Of a stretch of DNA of 64,000 nucleotides, positions 43,580-54,174 are shown piece by piece. The first letter of the stretch is position 1, and every line of letters starts with the position of its first letter. Below the pieces are notes generated by a model that worked only from the letters and a program-made list of their open reading frames with translations, was not told the DNA's origin and made no database searches. The stretch is from assembly GCF_023898315.1 (NCBI RefSeq), contig NC_064621.1, forward strand, positions 534,399,383 to 534,463,382. The letters run 5' to 3'. The position numbers were made by a program, and so were the translations under genes. The stretch is from Schistocerca nitens. Taxonomy: Eukaryota; Arthropoda; Insecta; Orthoptera; Acrididae.

Positions 43580-46020
43580 GTCTTCGGCGATGGCTTGATC
43601 GTCTTTACTCCTGGAGCATCGACAATGGCTTTCGCTTTTCCACTGACAAAACGGTCTGTATGAATTTCTGGCGACGCAATTGGTTTCTCCCACCATCTTT
43701 ACATCTAGGGCCGGTTGCCCTTCCGTTTGTTGAAACTACGAAATTCCTGGGGCTCATGCTTGATAGGAAACACTCTTGTTCCTCCCATGTGTCTTACCTG
43801 CCAGCCCACTGTCCACAGTTCCTTAATGTCCTACGTGTCCCCAATGGTACTTCCTGGGGTGTCAATTGAACCACCCTCCGCCATTTGTATCGGGCCCTTG
43901 CCTGTTCGAAACTCGACTATGGGTGCTTTGTTTATGTATGTGGACATCCATTCCTCTTACGCCGTCTCAGCACTATCCACCATCGTGGCATCTGTTTGGC
44001 CACTGGCGCCTTTTACACTAGCCCGGTCGAGAGCCTGTATGCATAAGCTGCTGAACTACCATTGTCCTACTGCCGTGATTTTCTCCTCAGCAGGTGTATG
44101 CCGTTTGCCTGCCATATGTGGCCACCCATCCTATGTCTCCTTCTTCGGTGATTCCTTTGATCGCCAATATGGGGCACGTCCCTCTTCTCTGTTACCTATT
44201 GGAGTCTGCTTTCAGCACTTGCTACGGCGGCTTAACTTCACACTACCTGCAACTATCCTGGTGAGTGTGAATCCTTCACTATATTGGCTTCGTGAAGCGG
44301 CCCACGTTAACCTTGGCCTTCATTCGCTTCCTAAGGACACTACTCCAGTCTCGCTCTATCACCTTCAGTTTCACGACCTTCGCATGGAACTTCGCGATAG
44401 CACGTTTGTATACACTGATGGCTCTCGGACTGACCGTGAGATTGGGTATGCCTTCGTCATTGGCACCCGTGTCTGTCGATATCGACTTCCGGCACACTGC
44501 TCACAAGGGAACCTCCCCATCGCACCCCCCTCAGATTTAGTTATAAGTTGGCACAGTGGCTAGGCCTTGAAAAACTGAACACATATCAATGGAGAAAACT
44601 GGAAGAAGTTGTGTGGAACTATGAAAAAAGTAAGTAAAATATACAAACTGAGTAGTCCATGTGCAAGATATACAACATCAAGGTTAATTTGGTCCAAAGA
44701 GCGCCGTGGTCCCGTGGTTAGCGTGAGCAGCTGCGAAACGAGAGTTCATTGGTTCAAGTCTTCCCTCGAGTCAAAAGTTTAATTTTTTATTTTCAGACAA
44801 TTATTATCTGTCCGTCCGATGCGAGGTAACTGCGCCGTAGTATGGGGACGCTACACCTAAACAAACATCGGAACACACGACGTCAGTCGACTACAGCGCA
44901 CGGAAGAGAGAATATTCCTGCTAACGAGGCTCCCTGACTGACAGTTGACTGTTCGCTACTTTGGACGAAAGTGCATTAAATACGTGAGATGTTGTCATTG
45001 GAAAGGCACCTCCTTTCGTCTACTAATCGCACGGTTTTGCGGTGCGGTCACAAAACACAGTCACTAAAGTTATTACAGTGAACAGAGACGTCAATGTACG
45101 AACGGACAGATCATAACTTTGCGAAAATAAAGAATATAAACTTTTCACTCGAGGGAAGACTTGAACCATGGACCTCTCGTTCCGCAGCTGCTCACGTTAA
45201 CCACGGAACCACGGCGCTCCTTAGCTCATACTATCCTTGATGTTGCATATCTTGCGCATGGACTACTCAGTTTGTATATTTTGCTTATTTTTTCATTGTT
45301 CCACACAATTTCTTCCTGTTTTCTCGATTGATCTGTGTTCAGTTTTTCAAGGCCTAGCCACTGTGCCAACTTATAACTAAATCTGAGGGGGGTGCGATTG
45401 GGAGGTTCCCTTGTCAGTATTTACAGCTGAGCTCTTCCTCCTGTATCAGGCCACGCAGTACATCTGGCGATACAACCTTTTCAATTGTCTTCTGCTCAGA
45501 CTTCAAAGTGTATGTACACTGTACACCGCCCATTCCTTAGTGCAGCGGACCCAAGGAAACTGTCACTTGCTCACTCTTTGTGGAACGAGTGTGATGTTTC
45601 TGTGGGTTCCTGGTCATGTCTGTCTTCCAGGAAACGAGGCTGCTGACAAGGCTACAGTCCTTCCCTTTGGTATCACCAATGGGCCTCCCTTCACGGCAAT
45701 AAACTCTGGCTTATTAAGCCTCTTCCAGCGGCTTGGACAGCCTCCTCCCGCCGGGAGGTCATTTGAAGTAGACTGCGTATTGTCATCATTTGACAAGTGG
45801 CGCTGCCCTACCACTTTATACACATTGTGACCAAGTTTTAACTGTCCGCCACTTCCTGATGGAATGCCCATTTTTTAACCATTTAAGTACCCGCTTGGGT
45901 TTGGTGTCTGAGTTATCGGCGGTTTTAGCAAATGATGCGCGGGCTGTCGACCGCGTTTTGCTTTTTATCCGTCAAAGCAATATGGCGAAGGCCATTTAAT
46001 TTTTAGCTTTGGACCTCCGT
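43580..46020 (+). pseudogene. I-like LINE fragment with RNase H domain, split by a fold-back element
   Basis: Read in several frames: RLYSWSIDNGFRFSTDKT (~43600), ETTKFLGLMLDRKHS, then after 43860 RALACSKLDYGCFVYV and TGAFYTSPVESLYA (RT thumb). Next comes the RNase H start STFVYTDGSRTDREIGY (44400-44450; the Asp of TDGS). The fold-back element splits the gene at 44513. After 45414 it resumes VFTAELFLLYQATQYIW (Glu), and 45600-45640 reads FLWVPGHVCLPGNEAADKA (His/Asp part). The tail is frame-broken and ends near 46000. The upstream RT catalytic core is absent. Confidence 0.8.
44514..45413. mobile_element. 900-bp fold-back element with a tRNA-like sequence in each arm
   Basis: Ends CAAGGGAACCTCCCCATCGC and its complement, flanked by the 3-bp direct repeat TCA (44511-44513, 45414-45416). 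The inverted arms are ~265 bp (44514-44779 and ~45140-45413). Inside each arm is a tRNA-like block: GCCGTGGTCCCGTGGTTAGC (box A type) with GGTTCAAGTCTTCCCTCGAG (box B type) on the left, and its complement on the right. The ~360-bp centre shows no ORF or other recognised feature. It interrupts the RNase H domain of the I-like LINE. Confidence 0.85.
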
Positions 46021-46544
46021 TTCTGTATGGTATCTTTTTTAGCCATTTCTCCAGGTCCCTGTGTAAGCGTACTGTCATATCGCTGGCTTAATTGAGGAGT
46101 ATCTTTGCGGGCAGCGCGTTTGCAGAGTCGAGCACGGGACACGGAACTGGCATGTTGTATTGTGGGTAGCTCTGCATATGAGAGGCATTGTTAGTATGGA
46201 AGTTGAAGTGTTGCTACAAGTTTTATTACAGTAAAGTGATTAAATATGGAAGAGATTCAGAGGAAAGTGTGTCAAGAATTAATTAGCAACGAGCAACGCC
46301 GCCGATAAAGTATTTATGTATCCTCTCGTTGCGTGTCGTACCATACAGTATCAGTCATCCGCGCCGTGTTCGGTCTCTCAGAATGAACTAATGTGAATCA
46401 GCAAAAAATAGTTACCATAAAAGATTGCAAACAAGTGCCAGTGTCTTGTAGCGAGCGTGAGAACGTGCGTTCGATCATCGCGTTTCCGCATCATCAACAA
46501 TCAGCCGCGCCGCGACGGTTACGCGCACTCTCGTACAAGTGAGA
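46021..46544. other. LINE tail then unassigned sequence with a direct repeat
   Basis: 46021-~46110 is probably the 3' UTR of the I-like LINE. 46447-46538 (GCGAGCGTGAGAACGTGCGT onward) is repeated in the same orientation at 50207-50297 on the far side of the Harbinger element, with roughly three quarters identity by eye. A third partial match (ATCAGTCATCCGCGCC) lies at ~46350. No gene seen. Confidence 0.5.
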
Positions 46545-48381
46545 ACTAAGGCTAAATTTACACTGCCCGCTATGCGATGCGATGCCGAGCCGAGCGGAGC
46601 GATGAAGCGCTGAAATCGCGTGACAATGGGCAGGCTTGGTTTAACAGTGGCAACAGAGCGGTGACCGTTTAGACTGCAGGCTGGGCCGAGCGATGTGATG
46701 CGGTGCGATGCGACGACTCCGCTGTAGTCGCAACCGAGTTTGCGTTCCGCGCGAGTGTTTGGAGCGATTGCTTGTTTGTGCTTGCGTCTGGAGTAATTGC
46801 TTGCTTGCGATGGACGTCGAAAGACTAATTAACAATGTGCGTGAACGCCCCGAGTTGTGGGACCAGAAAAATAAATAGGGATTTTGTTCGTCAAGCATGG
46901 AATGAAGTAGCTGAAGATTGTGGAACAGACAGTAAGTACAAAAAAGTAAAATAAATAGCTACAAGACTCCAAGAAACAAGTAACACAAACAACTTCGTTT
47001 ATTTTCTAATTTTAATTGTGTATAGATACTATTACAGTAATATGATAATGAAATGACGTTCACAATAGTTACAGTATTCGATAATTTCGACATGAAATAT
47101 ATTTGCATTAATGACTGTTGACAGTTTTTGAAGGCCTCTCTGACACTCCTCGCTCTTCTTGAAGCACTACTGTTTCCTCTGTCATTTTGGAAGCATGCTG
47201 CTGAAGCACTGTGTTCTGTTATGTCCTGGTCAATAGACAATTGAATGGAAATGTCAGGCCCATCTTTATCGATTATTATATTGTGCAAGACGCAGATGCA
47301 CTGAATAATAATGTCTGCATGTTCTACAGAAGTTTCAATTTCCTTTCGGAGAAGAAGCCATTTGCTGGCCATAATTCCGAAAGTGCGTTCCACCACCGTT
47401 CTAGCCCTCGATAGCCTCCTGTCAAATAACCTCTCTTCCTCAGTCAGTGACAGCCCAGGGAAAGGGCGCATTAAATTTTCCAGTAGTGGAAAGGCTTCAT
47501 CTCCAACCAACACTAATGGGGCTTTTACTGAAGTACCTGGTAGTTCTTTCGGTGGAGGCCAGTTTTCAGTTTCGTTCAAAATATTATTGTACAAGTTACT
47601 TGCTCTAAATGTGCCACCATCTGATTGCTTGCCATACCCTCCAATGTCAACTGCTATTAATCTGCAGTTACCATCGGCTACAGCTAGTAAAGCAAGCGAA
47701 AAATATTTTTTGTAATTGTAATACATTGTCCCAGAATGAGGGGGACATTTAACCCGAACATGCTTACCATCAATGGCCCCCACACAATTCGGAAAATTCC
47801 AGTTGGCATACATGTGTTTTGCAGCGGTTTGAAGCAGTGGTATAGTAGGAGAAGGCAGGTGTACAGGGCTCAGAATTTCACATATTGCGGCACACGTTTC
47901 ATGCACACATTGTGCGACTGTAGTTAGACCCATCCGAAACGACTGTGACAGTGCATGGAAAGACATCCCAAGCGACAAATATCTGAAAAAGAATGAAATG
48001 AGCGTAATTGAAGGATGTGTAGGATCTCCGTAGGATTTGCAGTTAATATGCTAAGGACAAAAAATGTATTAAGTATACAGTGTACTTAATTATTTACGCA
48101 TATTTTCACGTCTATATTTTCAGGCGAGGTACTGAAGAATAAATGGAAGAACCTACGTGACACTTTCCACTCTGAACTCAAAAAAACTCGTGCTGAACGT
48201 TCAGGGAGACGAAGGTGGCACGCCGCCTTTCCAATCCAATTGGGCGTGGTACGAGCTAATGACCTTCCTGACTGACACAATGACGCCACGGAAGACGAAA
48301 ACTGATGTTCATCACAGTAACAGAACAGCATCGCAACACGACGACGCACACGACGACGTACCATTTTCACCAGCTCTTACA

Positions 48382-48605
48382 AAAAATGGTTCAAATGGCT
48401 CTGAGCACTATGGGACTTAACAACTATGGTCATCAGTCCCCTAGAACTTAGAACTACTTAAACCTAACTAACCTAAGGACATCACACAACACCCAGCCAT
48501 CACGAGGCAGAGAAAATCCCTGACCCCGCCGGGAATCGAACCCGGGAACCCGGGAACCCGGGCGTGGGAAGCGAGAACGCTACCGCACGACCACGAGATG
48601 CGGGC
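48382..48605 (-). repeat. Chimeric SINE (family 3-like head, family 1 tail)
   Basis: The complement starts GCCCGCATCTCGTGGTCGTG, has a box B CCCGGGTTCGATTCCCGG with an extra CCGGGTTC repeat, and continues GGGATTTTCTCTGCC and GGCTGGGTGTTGTGTG. It then switches to the family 1 body GTCCTTAGGTTAGTTAGG and tail GAGCCATTTGAACC. A perfect 12-bp duplication CCAGCTCTTACA flanks it (48370-48381, 48606-48617). Confidence 0.93.
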
Positions 48606-48655
48606 CCAGCTCTTACAGAGAGAGAGAGTGTTTCACCTGATGAAACCAACCAAGG

Positions 48656-49158
48656 CAGCTGTTCAAGACTGTCTGGAATTGGGTTTGGTTGTTAATAACA
48701 ACTTACAAAGTAATAGCAGTGTGCATAACTACAACACTAGGAGAAAGGATGATCTTCACTATTCAAGATTAAATCTAACTTTGGCACAGAAAGGGGTGAA
48801 TTATACTGGCACTAAAGTCTTTGGTCACTTACCAAATAGTATCAAAAGTCTGACAGATAACCAACAAGTATTTAAGAAGAAATTAAAAGAATTTCTGAAT
48901 GACAACTCCTTCTACTCCATAGAGGAATTTTTAGATATAAATTAATGAAAAAAAAATATTTAAAAAAATAAAAATAATAAAAATAAAAAATAAAGAAAAA
49001 CAAAAAAACACAATAAAATAAAGTTGTTATATTAACTTAAGTATGTTGTTAAATTAACCTAATTATGTCATGTATTGGAAAATTCGACTCGTTCCACATC
49101 ATTACGAAATATCGTATTCATGATCCATGGAACTAGTATTAATCTAATCTAATCTAAT
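48656..49158 (+). pseudogene. 5'-truncated LINE tail with (TAATC)n end
   Basis: The open frame from ~48700 reads NYNTRRKDDLHYSRLNLTLA, GTKVFGHLPNSIKSL and FLNDNSFYSIEEFLDIN-stop, the C-terminal end of a Jockey/CR1-like RT. The 3' UTR is A-rich and ends in four copies of CTAAT near 49140-49158. Left edge approximate. It sits in exon 2 of the MADF gene just after the SINE. Confidence 0.75.
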
Positions 49159-50125
49159 CAGAGGGTAGCGTTTCGATGCCTCCTCTCTCACCCACCCTAC
49201 ACACAAACCGAAACAAGAGATCCAAGAAATCGACAAACTCTGAGTTGCTAAATATAGAGAAGCAAAAGTTGAAGCTAATTGAGCAACAAATGTCGAAATC
49301 AGAAACGCAAGATGACAGCTATCATTTTGTAGTGAGTTTGCTGCCAGCAATGCGAAAACTATCACCAGCGCCTCAGTTGAGAGCAAGGATAAAAATTCAG
49401 CAGGTTCTTTTGGAAGAATTGGAACAATCAGCCACTTCCACTGCACATTCGTTGATGTCACCCTATGCACCTGAAAATCCAGTTGAAATCGTAATTGCTG
49501 GAAATTCGCAAAATGAAATAGTCATTTCTGAAATTCAACCTGACGACATTGTTATTTCAAGCCACCAAGATTCTGAAAACTTTGATACTTAATTGAGTGA
49601 ACTTGATGTATTTTACTTCTCATTGTCAACTACGTCAAAATTTATTAAAAGAAAGTTTGAATCCATCACAATTTGTAAATTTTCATAATAAAATGATTGC
49701 TGTAAACTTAATATTGTGTACTTACCTGATGGTGATCATAACTTTCTCTTCAGGGGTAATAGCCATTCTGAAATTTGTGTTTTGCTTCTGTAATATATTT
49801 GAAACAGACGACACTATATAATCAAATGTCTCTGTACTCATTCTGAAATAATTCCAAAATTTATCCTATCTTTTCTCAAGTCACTGTGCAAATGATGAAA
49901 TTCTCCTAAAGCCCTCCTCTCCTTGTTGATTACATGCACCCATTCACGACTGCGTTGAATTCTCAGCGAACTGTTTTCTAATAAAAAAGTTCTGGGTCGA
50001 GGAAAAACGACATCGTGCCGAGACTGCTCAATTGCTGGCCAGATCGCGCGCGCTGTATCGTGTGCAATGTGAACGCTCCATCGCATTGCATCGCTTTGGC
50101 CGCTATGCCTCGCGTCGCCTACACT

Positions 50126-50704
50126 AAGAACTGAAAAAGTAGCTTTATGAACTGTGTTATAACATTACTAGCGTCAAGGAGGACTGGTACCAAAAGAAAT
50201 CTGTGTATGCGTGGCGAGCGTAAGAACTTTCGTTCGATTATTTGGCTTTCGCATCATCAACAATCATCCGCGCCCTGTTCGATACGCGTACGCTCGTCCA
50301 ATCATCTAGACAGATAATCATCTAGAAGTTGTCATCAAAACTTACGACTTAGAATGTAAGCAGTGCAACCTGTGATTTCTCATCGTCTCAGAATATAGAT
50401 GTTCATACCAGACGTCGGACGGTGTTGTGCTTGACGTTGAGTGGCTCCCCTAAACCCGCTTGCGTATTTAGATAGATAATTTGAGGCAAGTCAGCAGCAG
50501 TGTGGAGCAGAACAGTACACCGCCGCGGGATTATCAGGTACGTGGTGTGGACAGGGCGCACAGTCGAAACAACTAGTTGGGCGGTACCCCACCCATTCGT
50601 ACCCCTGGGCGTGTTACGACTGTTCTTGGCTGTCTTCTCTTGTCACTTGGGACTGACATATAGTCGTTTTTTAACTCCTCCCGGTCTTTATGTTCTATAG
50701 TTTT
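50126..50704. other. Unassigned spacer containing the second flank repeat
   Basis: 50207-50297 repeats the sequence at 46447-46538 (GTGGCGAGCGTAAGAAC and GCATCATCAACAATCA). 50500-50690 shows short ORFs without recognisable domains. No gene found. Confidence 0.45.
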
Positions 50705-53700
50705 GACTTGGGCGCGTATGACCCCAGTTTATTTATTTCTTCTTCTTCTTCTTCTTCTTCTGCTTTTACGGCCTCATTGGACCACTTCAGTCAATCATTT
50801 CTGGTCCTCTTCTTTGGTATTTTCCCCTTCCGAGTGGCCCAGTATCTCTTCATTCGTTCCGATGCTTTTCGTCGTTCCTTATCTGTAAATACCTTTTCAT
50901 TGTATGTCGTTTGTCAATTTTTGGTTTAAATCTTATTTCTGTGTCCCTCAACTTCTTTAAATTTGGCGTTTTGTTCTGCAAATCATCCAGAGTTATTTCC
51001 AGTTCTTCCATATCCTCTCTTATTTCCTTAAGCCATCCTCCTTGTTGTTTCAAATTCCAGAGTTTCTCAATAATTTTCCTTGATAATCTGGTTTCTGGTG
51101 TCCTCAGAATGTGACCACAAAAAGAGATCCTTTTCTTTCGTATAGTATCAGTGATGGGTTCCAGTTCTCTGTATACCACTTCATTTGGAACTATCCGCCA
51201 TTGCCCAGCTTTTTGATATTTCTTATTTATGCATGTTCTAGCAATTCTTCTCTCTACTTTTAAAATTTTGTCAATTCTGTTTTTCTGGGTGACTTTAAAA
51301 AGAGTTTCACTTCCGTATGTAACCTCTGGTTGAACCACCGTCTTGTAATGTTTTAATTTTGTTTTAATTGATAGACATTTTTATTGTACGTAGACCATGT
51401 TAGTTTTTGAGCTTTTATCATTTTATTAGTTCTTGCTCGCCATGCAGGTTTCTCGTCCAATTTATGTGTTATAATTTCACCCAGGTATTTAAATTGTTTC
51501 ACTATTTTAATTTTCCTATTGTTCACTGTGATGTGATCTATTACAAGTGGATCTGTTACCATTATTTCAGTCTTTTCAAATGATATCTGGAGTCCTAATT
51601 TTTGTGCTATATTTTGTAAGCTTGTTATTTGTTTCGTGGCTTCCTGAATATTATTAGCTAGTAATGCTAGGTCATCAGCAAATCCCAAGCAATTTAGGTT
51701 TATTTTATCTTTCTTAGTTCCAATTTTAATATTCATAGGATTTTCCTTGTACCATTCTCTCATTACATATTCACGAGCACAATTGAATAGCAATGGTGAT
51801 AAACAATCTCCCTGTCTCAACCCTGTTTTAATCGTAAATGGTTCAGATATTTCTCCTCTAAATTTTACTTTGGATTTGGTGTTTGTTGAGGTTAACTGTA
51901 TCATTTTCATTAATTTAGGATGAAGTCCAAAATTCTTTAATATTTTCATCATTGAAGATCTATGGATGCAATCATACGCCTTTTTGAAATCTACAAAGGT
52001 TATGACTAGTTGTTTTTGCCTTCTTTTGTAGACATCCATAACTAACTTCAAGGTGATTATCTGTTCTGGGCAGCTTCTCCAGGGTCTAAATCCTCCTTGA
52101 TATTCTCCCAGTTCCAGTTCTAGTTGATCTTTACAGCGGTTGTATAGTATTCTTGACATGATCTTATACGTGCAGTCCAAAAGGGAAATTCCTCTATAGT
52201 TGTCTGGATTTGATTTTTCTCCTTTCTTATGTAATGGATGTATTATAGCAGTAGTCAAATTTTCTGGTAATTTCTCTTCATTCTAGATTTTTACTATGCA
52301 TTGATGTAATGCTATCTTTACTGGTTCTGCTGCATATTTCCAAAGTTCAGCAAACGTTTGATCTTCTCCATTTGCTTTGTAGTTTTTGAGTTCTTTCAAA
52401 GCTCTGTAGACCTCATTAATTGTAGGTGGATTTATATTTTCTGCTGGTGTTTTAATTGGGGTTTCTGTGTTTATCTGAAGAAGTTCTGGGGGATCTTCAC
52501 AATTTAGTAACTTGTTAAATGTTTCTGCTAGAATTTCTGTATTTTTACTATTGCTATGGGCTAGGTTATTATCTTTATCTTTTAACATTAATGTTGGAGG
52601 ATCATATCTTTGTAATTGTCTGCCAAATATTTTGTAACAGTCTCTTGAGTTTGTTTTTTCACTATTTGTTTCTATCATTATAAGTATATCTTTTTGGTAC
52701 TGACGTTTAACTCTCCTTATTATTTTTTGTGTTGTCTTCCTTTGTTTTGTGAGTTCCAAATATGATTTTTCTGTTTTTTCATTTTGATGCCTTAACCAGG
52801 CTTGGTGTCGATCCAACACTGCTTCATCACATTCATCGTTCCACCACTGGTGTTTTTTCCTTGGATTTATAGGGGCAACTTGTTCAGCGATTTGTTTCAA
52901 TTTGGGAATTATTTCTTCCAGATCGTCTGTTATTTTTATATCCCTGGTTTGTGCTTCATAATCCTCATTTTGTATCAGTTTATGAGGGTCATAGGTTCTC
53001 TTCTTCTTCTGGTGGGATTTTTTCTTTGCTAATGGGGTTAATTTAATTTTAATTTTTATCATGTAATGATCTGATCCGGTATCTGTCCCTCTCAGTACTT
53101 TCACATTGTAAATTTCCTTGTGGTAATTCTTATCCATGCAGACATGGTCCAGTTGCCATTCTCCTTTTTTCCAGTCTGGATGTTTCCAAGTTTTTAGTTT
53201 ACTTGGTCTTCTCTTAAAATACGTCGACTTTGAGATCATGTCATGGTTTCTGCAAAATTCCACTAGTCTTATGCCATTTTTGTTTGTTCTTCTTTGTGCT
53301 GTCCATTTCCCTATTATGTCTCTATATCTCTTTTCCCTTCCTAACTGGGCATTGAAGTCTCCAATTAAAATTTTGATGTGATTTTTATTAATGTTATTCG
53401 TCGTTTGATCTAAGAGCTCCCAAAATTTTTCTACCTCTTCTCTGTGTTCTTTTTTATTATTTTTATCATTTGTCGGGGCATGGGCATTTATTATTGTGTA
53501 CATTTTATTTGCAGCTTTTAGAGTTAATGTTGAGAGCCTGGGAGATTGTGCTTTAAATTCTATTATGGACTCTATTATTTTCAGACTCACCACGAATCCT
53601 GTTCCAAATTGTGGACACTGTTTCATGACTCTTTTCCCTGGTATTCCCTTATAAATCCTATATCCTTGTGATTCTATCGGCTCCTGATCAGTATTTCTCA

Positions 53701-53965
53701 TTTCTTGAAGTCCGGTTATGAGAATCCCCTTGCGATCCATTTCATCTGTCAGAATTTTGAGTTTGCCTGGTTGTATGAGGGAATTTATATTGTGTGTCGC
53801 AATGTAGTTTATTTGTCTTGTCTTGAGTTTTGGTCGTCTGTCCGTTTTGGGTATTTTCAGATGCTCCGACTCATCCAAGTTATCTTTCAGGTGACTGCCC
53901 ACCGTATCCGAGCGCAGTCTTCCTTGGTTATTGCCAAGCGGTGGACTTTTATTTATTAATTTTTT
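50705..53965 (-). mobile_element. RTE-like LINE (third subfamily), nearly complete
   Basis: The element ends with a (GAA)n-type tail (the complement of CTTCTTCTTCTTCTTC at 50740-50761). The 5' end is near 53965. Three long minus-strand ORFs cover 3.0 kb with two breaks. It has no close match to the other RTE copies in this window. Confidence 0.75.
50850..53902 (-). pseudogene. Endonuclease-reverse transcriptase of the third RTE subfamily, two breaks
   Basis: 53902-52283 (539 codons): YIATHNINSLIQPGKL, LITGLQEMRNT (Glu), ILIGDFNAQLGRE and DTGSDHYMIKIKI, the full APE endonuclease, then the RT linker ending CIVKI-stop at 52283. The RT resumes directly as NEEKLPENLTTAIIHPLHKK from 52281, so the stop is a single nonsense. 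It has GEYQGGFRPWRSC, FVDFKKAYDCIHR (motif A), GLRQGDCLSPLLFN and GFADDLALL (catalytic DD). A shift near 51385 leads to the C-terminus VQPEVTYGSETLF, ending at 50850. All catalytic motifs are intact and only two lesions are present. Confidence 0.85.
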
Positions 53966-54172
53966 TTGTGCTCCCTAAAGCAAAACAAAACCAAACGAAC
54001 CTACAGCCGCTATTTTGAAACTCTCCTGCAGCTACGCTATCTGTCGGAAGTGACGGAAACATGGTGCGCTCACTCTGGAGACTTCAAATAATACATACAT
54101 AACATTTCGCATTCGTAGCATTGTTTTCGGCTGAGAAAAAAATGTGGTGCATTACTTTCTGGGCAAACCTCG
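53966..54172 (-). mobile_element. mariner 5' end fragment
   Basis: Minus strand from 54172: CGAGGTTTGCCCAGAAAGTA, a mariner terminal repeat type, beside TA at 54173-54174, followed by ~200 bp of 5' region. The rest is cut off where the RTE begins. No transposase codons remain. Confidence 0.55.
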
Positions 54173-54174
54173 TA

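Larger units (their letters stand above)
46810..49592 (+). pseudogene. MADF-BESS DNA-binding partner gene of the Harbinger element
   Basis: Exon 1 (46810-46931): MDVERLINNVRERPELWD, a shift in the A-run at ~46870, then DFVRQAWNEVAEDCGTD, the start of a MADF domain. Donor GTAAGT at 46932; acceptor TTTTCAG ending 48123. Joining gives in-frame SEVLKNKWKNLRDTFHSELK, the rest of MADF. A shift near 48205 leads to WAWYELMTFLTDTM. The gene is then interrupted by a SINE and a LINE tail and resumes at ~49170: an alkaline linker and a BESS motif (YHFVVSLLPAMRKLSPAPQL). The stop is at 49590-49592. The role would be to bind subterminal sites and bring the transposase. Confidence 0.78.
46959..50086 (-). 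pseudogene. Harbinger (DDE_4/HARBI1-like) transposase, two exons
   Basis: Exon 2 (47982-46959) is open: 339 codons from the Met at 47978. It has GAIDGKHV (Asp70), VGDEAFPLLENLMRPF (Asp160) and TVVERTFGIMASKW (Glu197), the three catalytic residues. Exon 1 (50086-49726) reads EWVHVINKERRALGEFHHLH, then one frameshift near 49870, then MSTETFDYIVSSV and EEKVMITI. Donor CAG|GTAAG at 49726/49725; acceptor TTTTTCAG at 47983-47990. Joining gives TIRYLSLGMSFHALSQSF in frame, as in Harbinger proteins. The frameshift in exon 1 makes this copy inactive unless it is a sequencing error. Usual length is about 400-450 residues. Confidence 0.85.
46545..50125. mobile_element. PIF/Harbinger element with two interlocked genes
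   Basis: It contains a Harbinger transposase (minus) and a MADF-BESS protein (plus). The limits are inferred: TAA lies at 46546-46548 and again at 50124-50126 (TTA/TAA is the usual Harbinger target), but the termini pair poorly. GCGATGCGATG-type repeats occur near both ends (46574-46720 and the complement at 50083-50100). Inside, a SINE (48382-48605) and a LINE tail (48656-49158) have landed in the MADF gene. Confidence 0.72.

Noticed and set aside
43715..44563. 282-residue ORF read as one protein
   Set aside because: Only its second half is in the true RNase H frame; the first half is out of frame with the RT seen in another frame.
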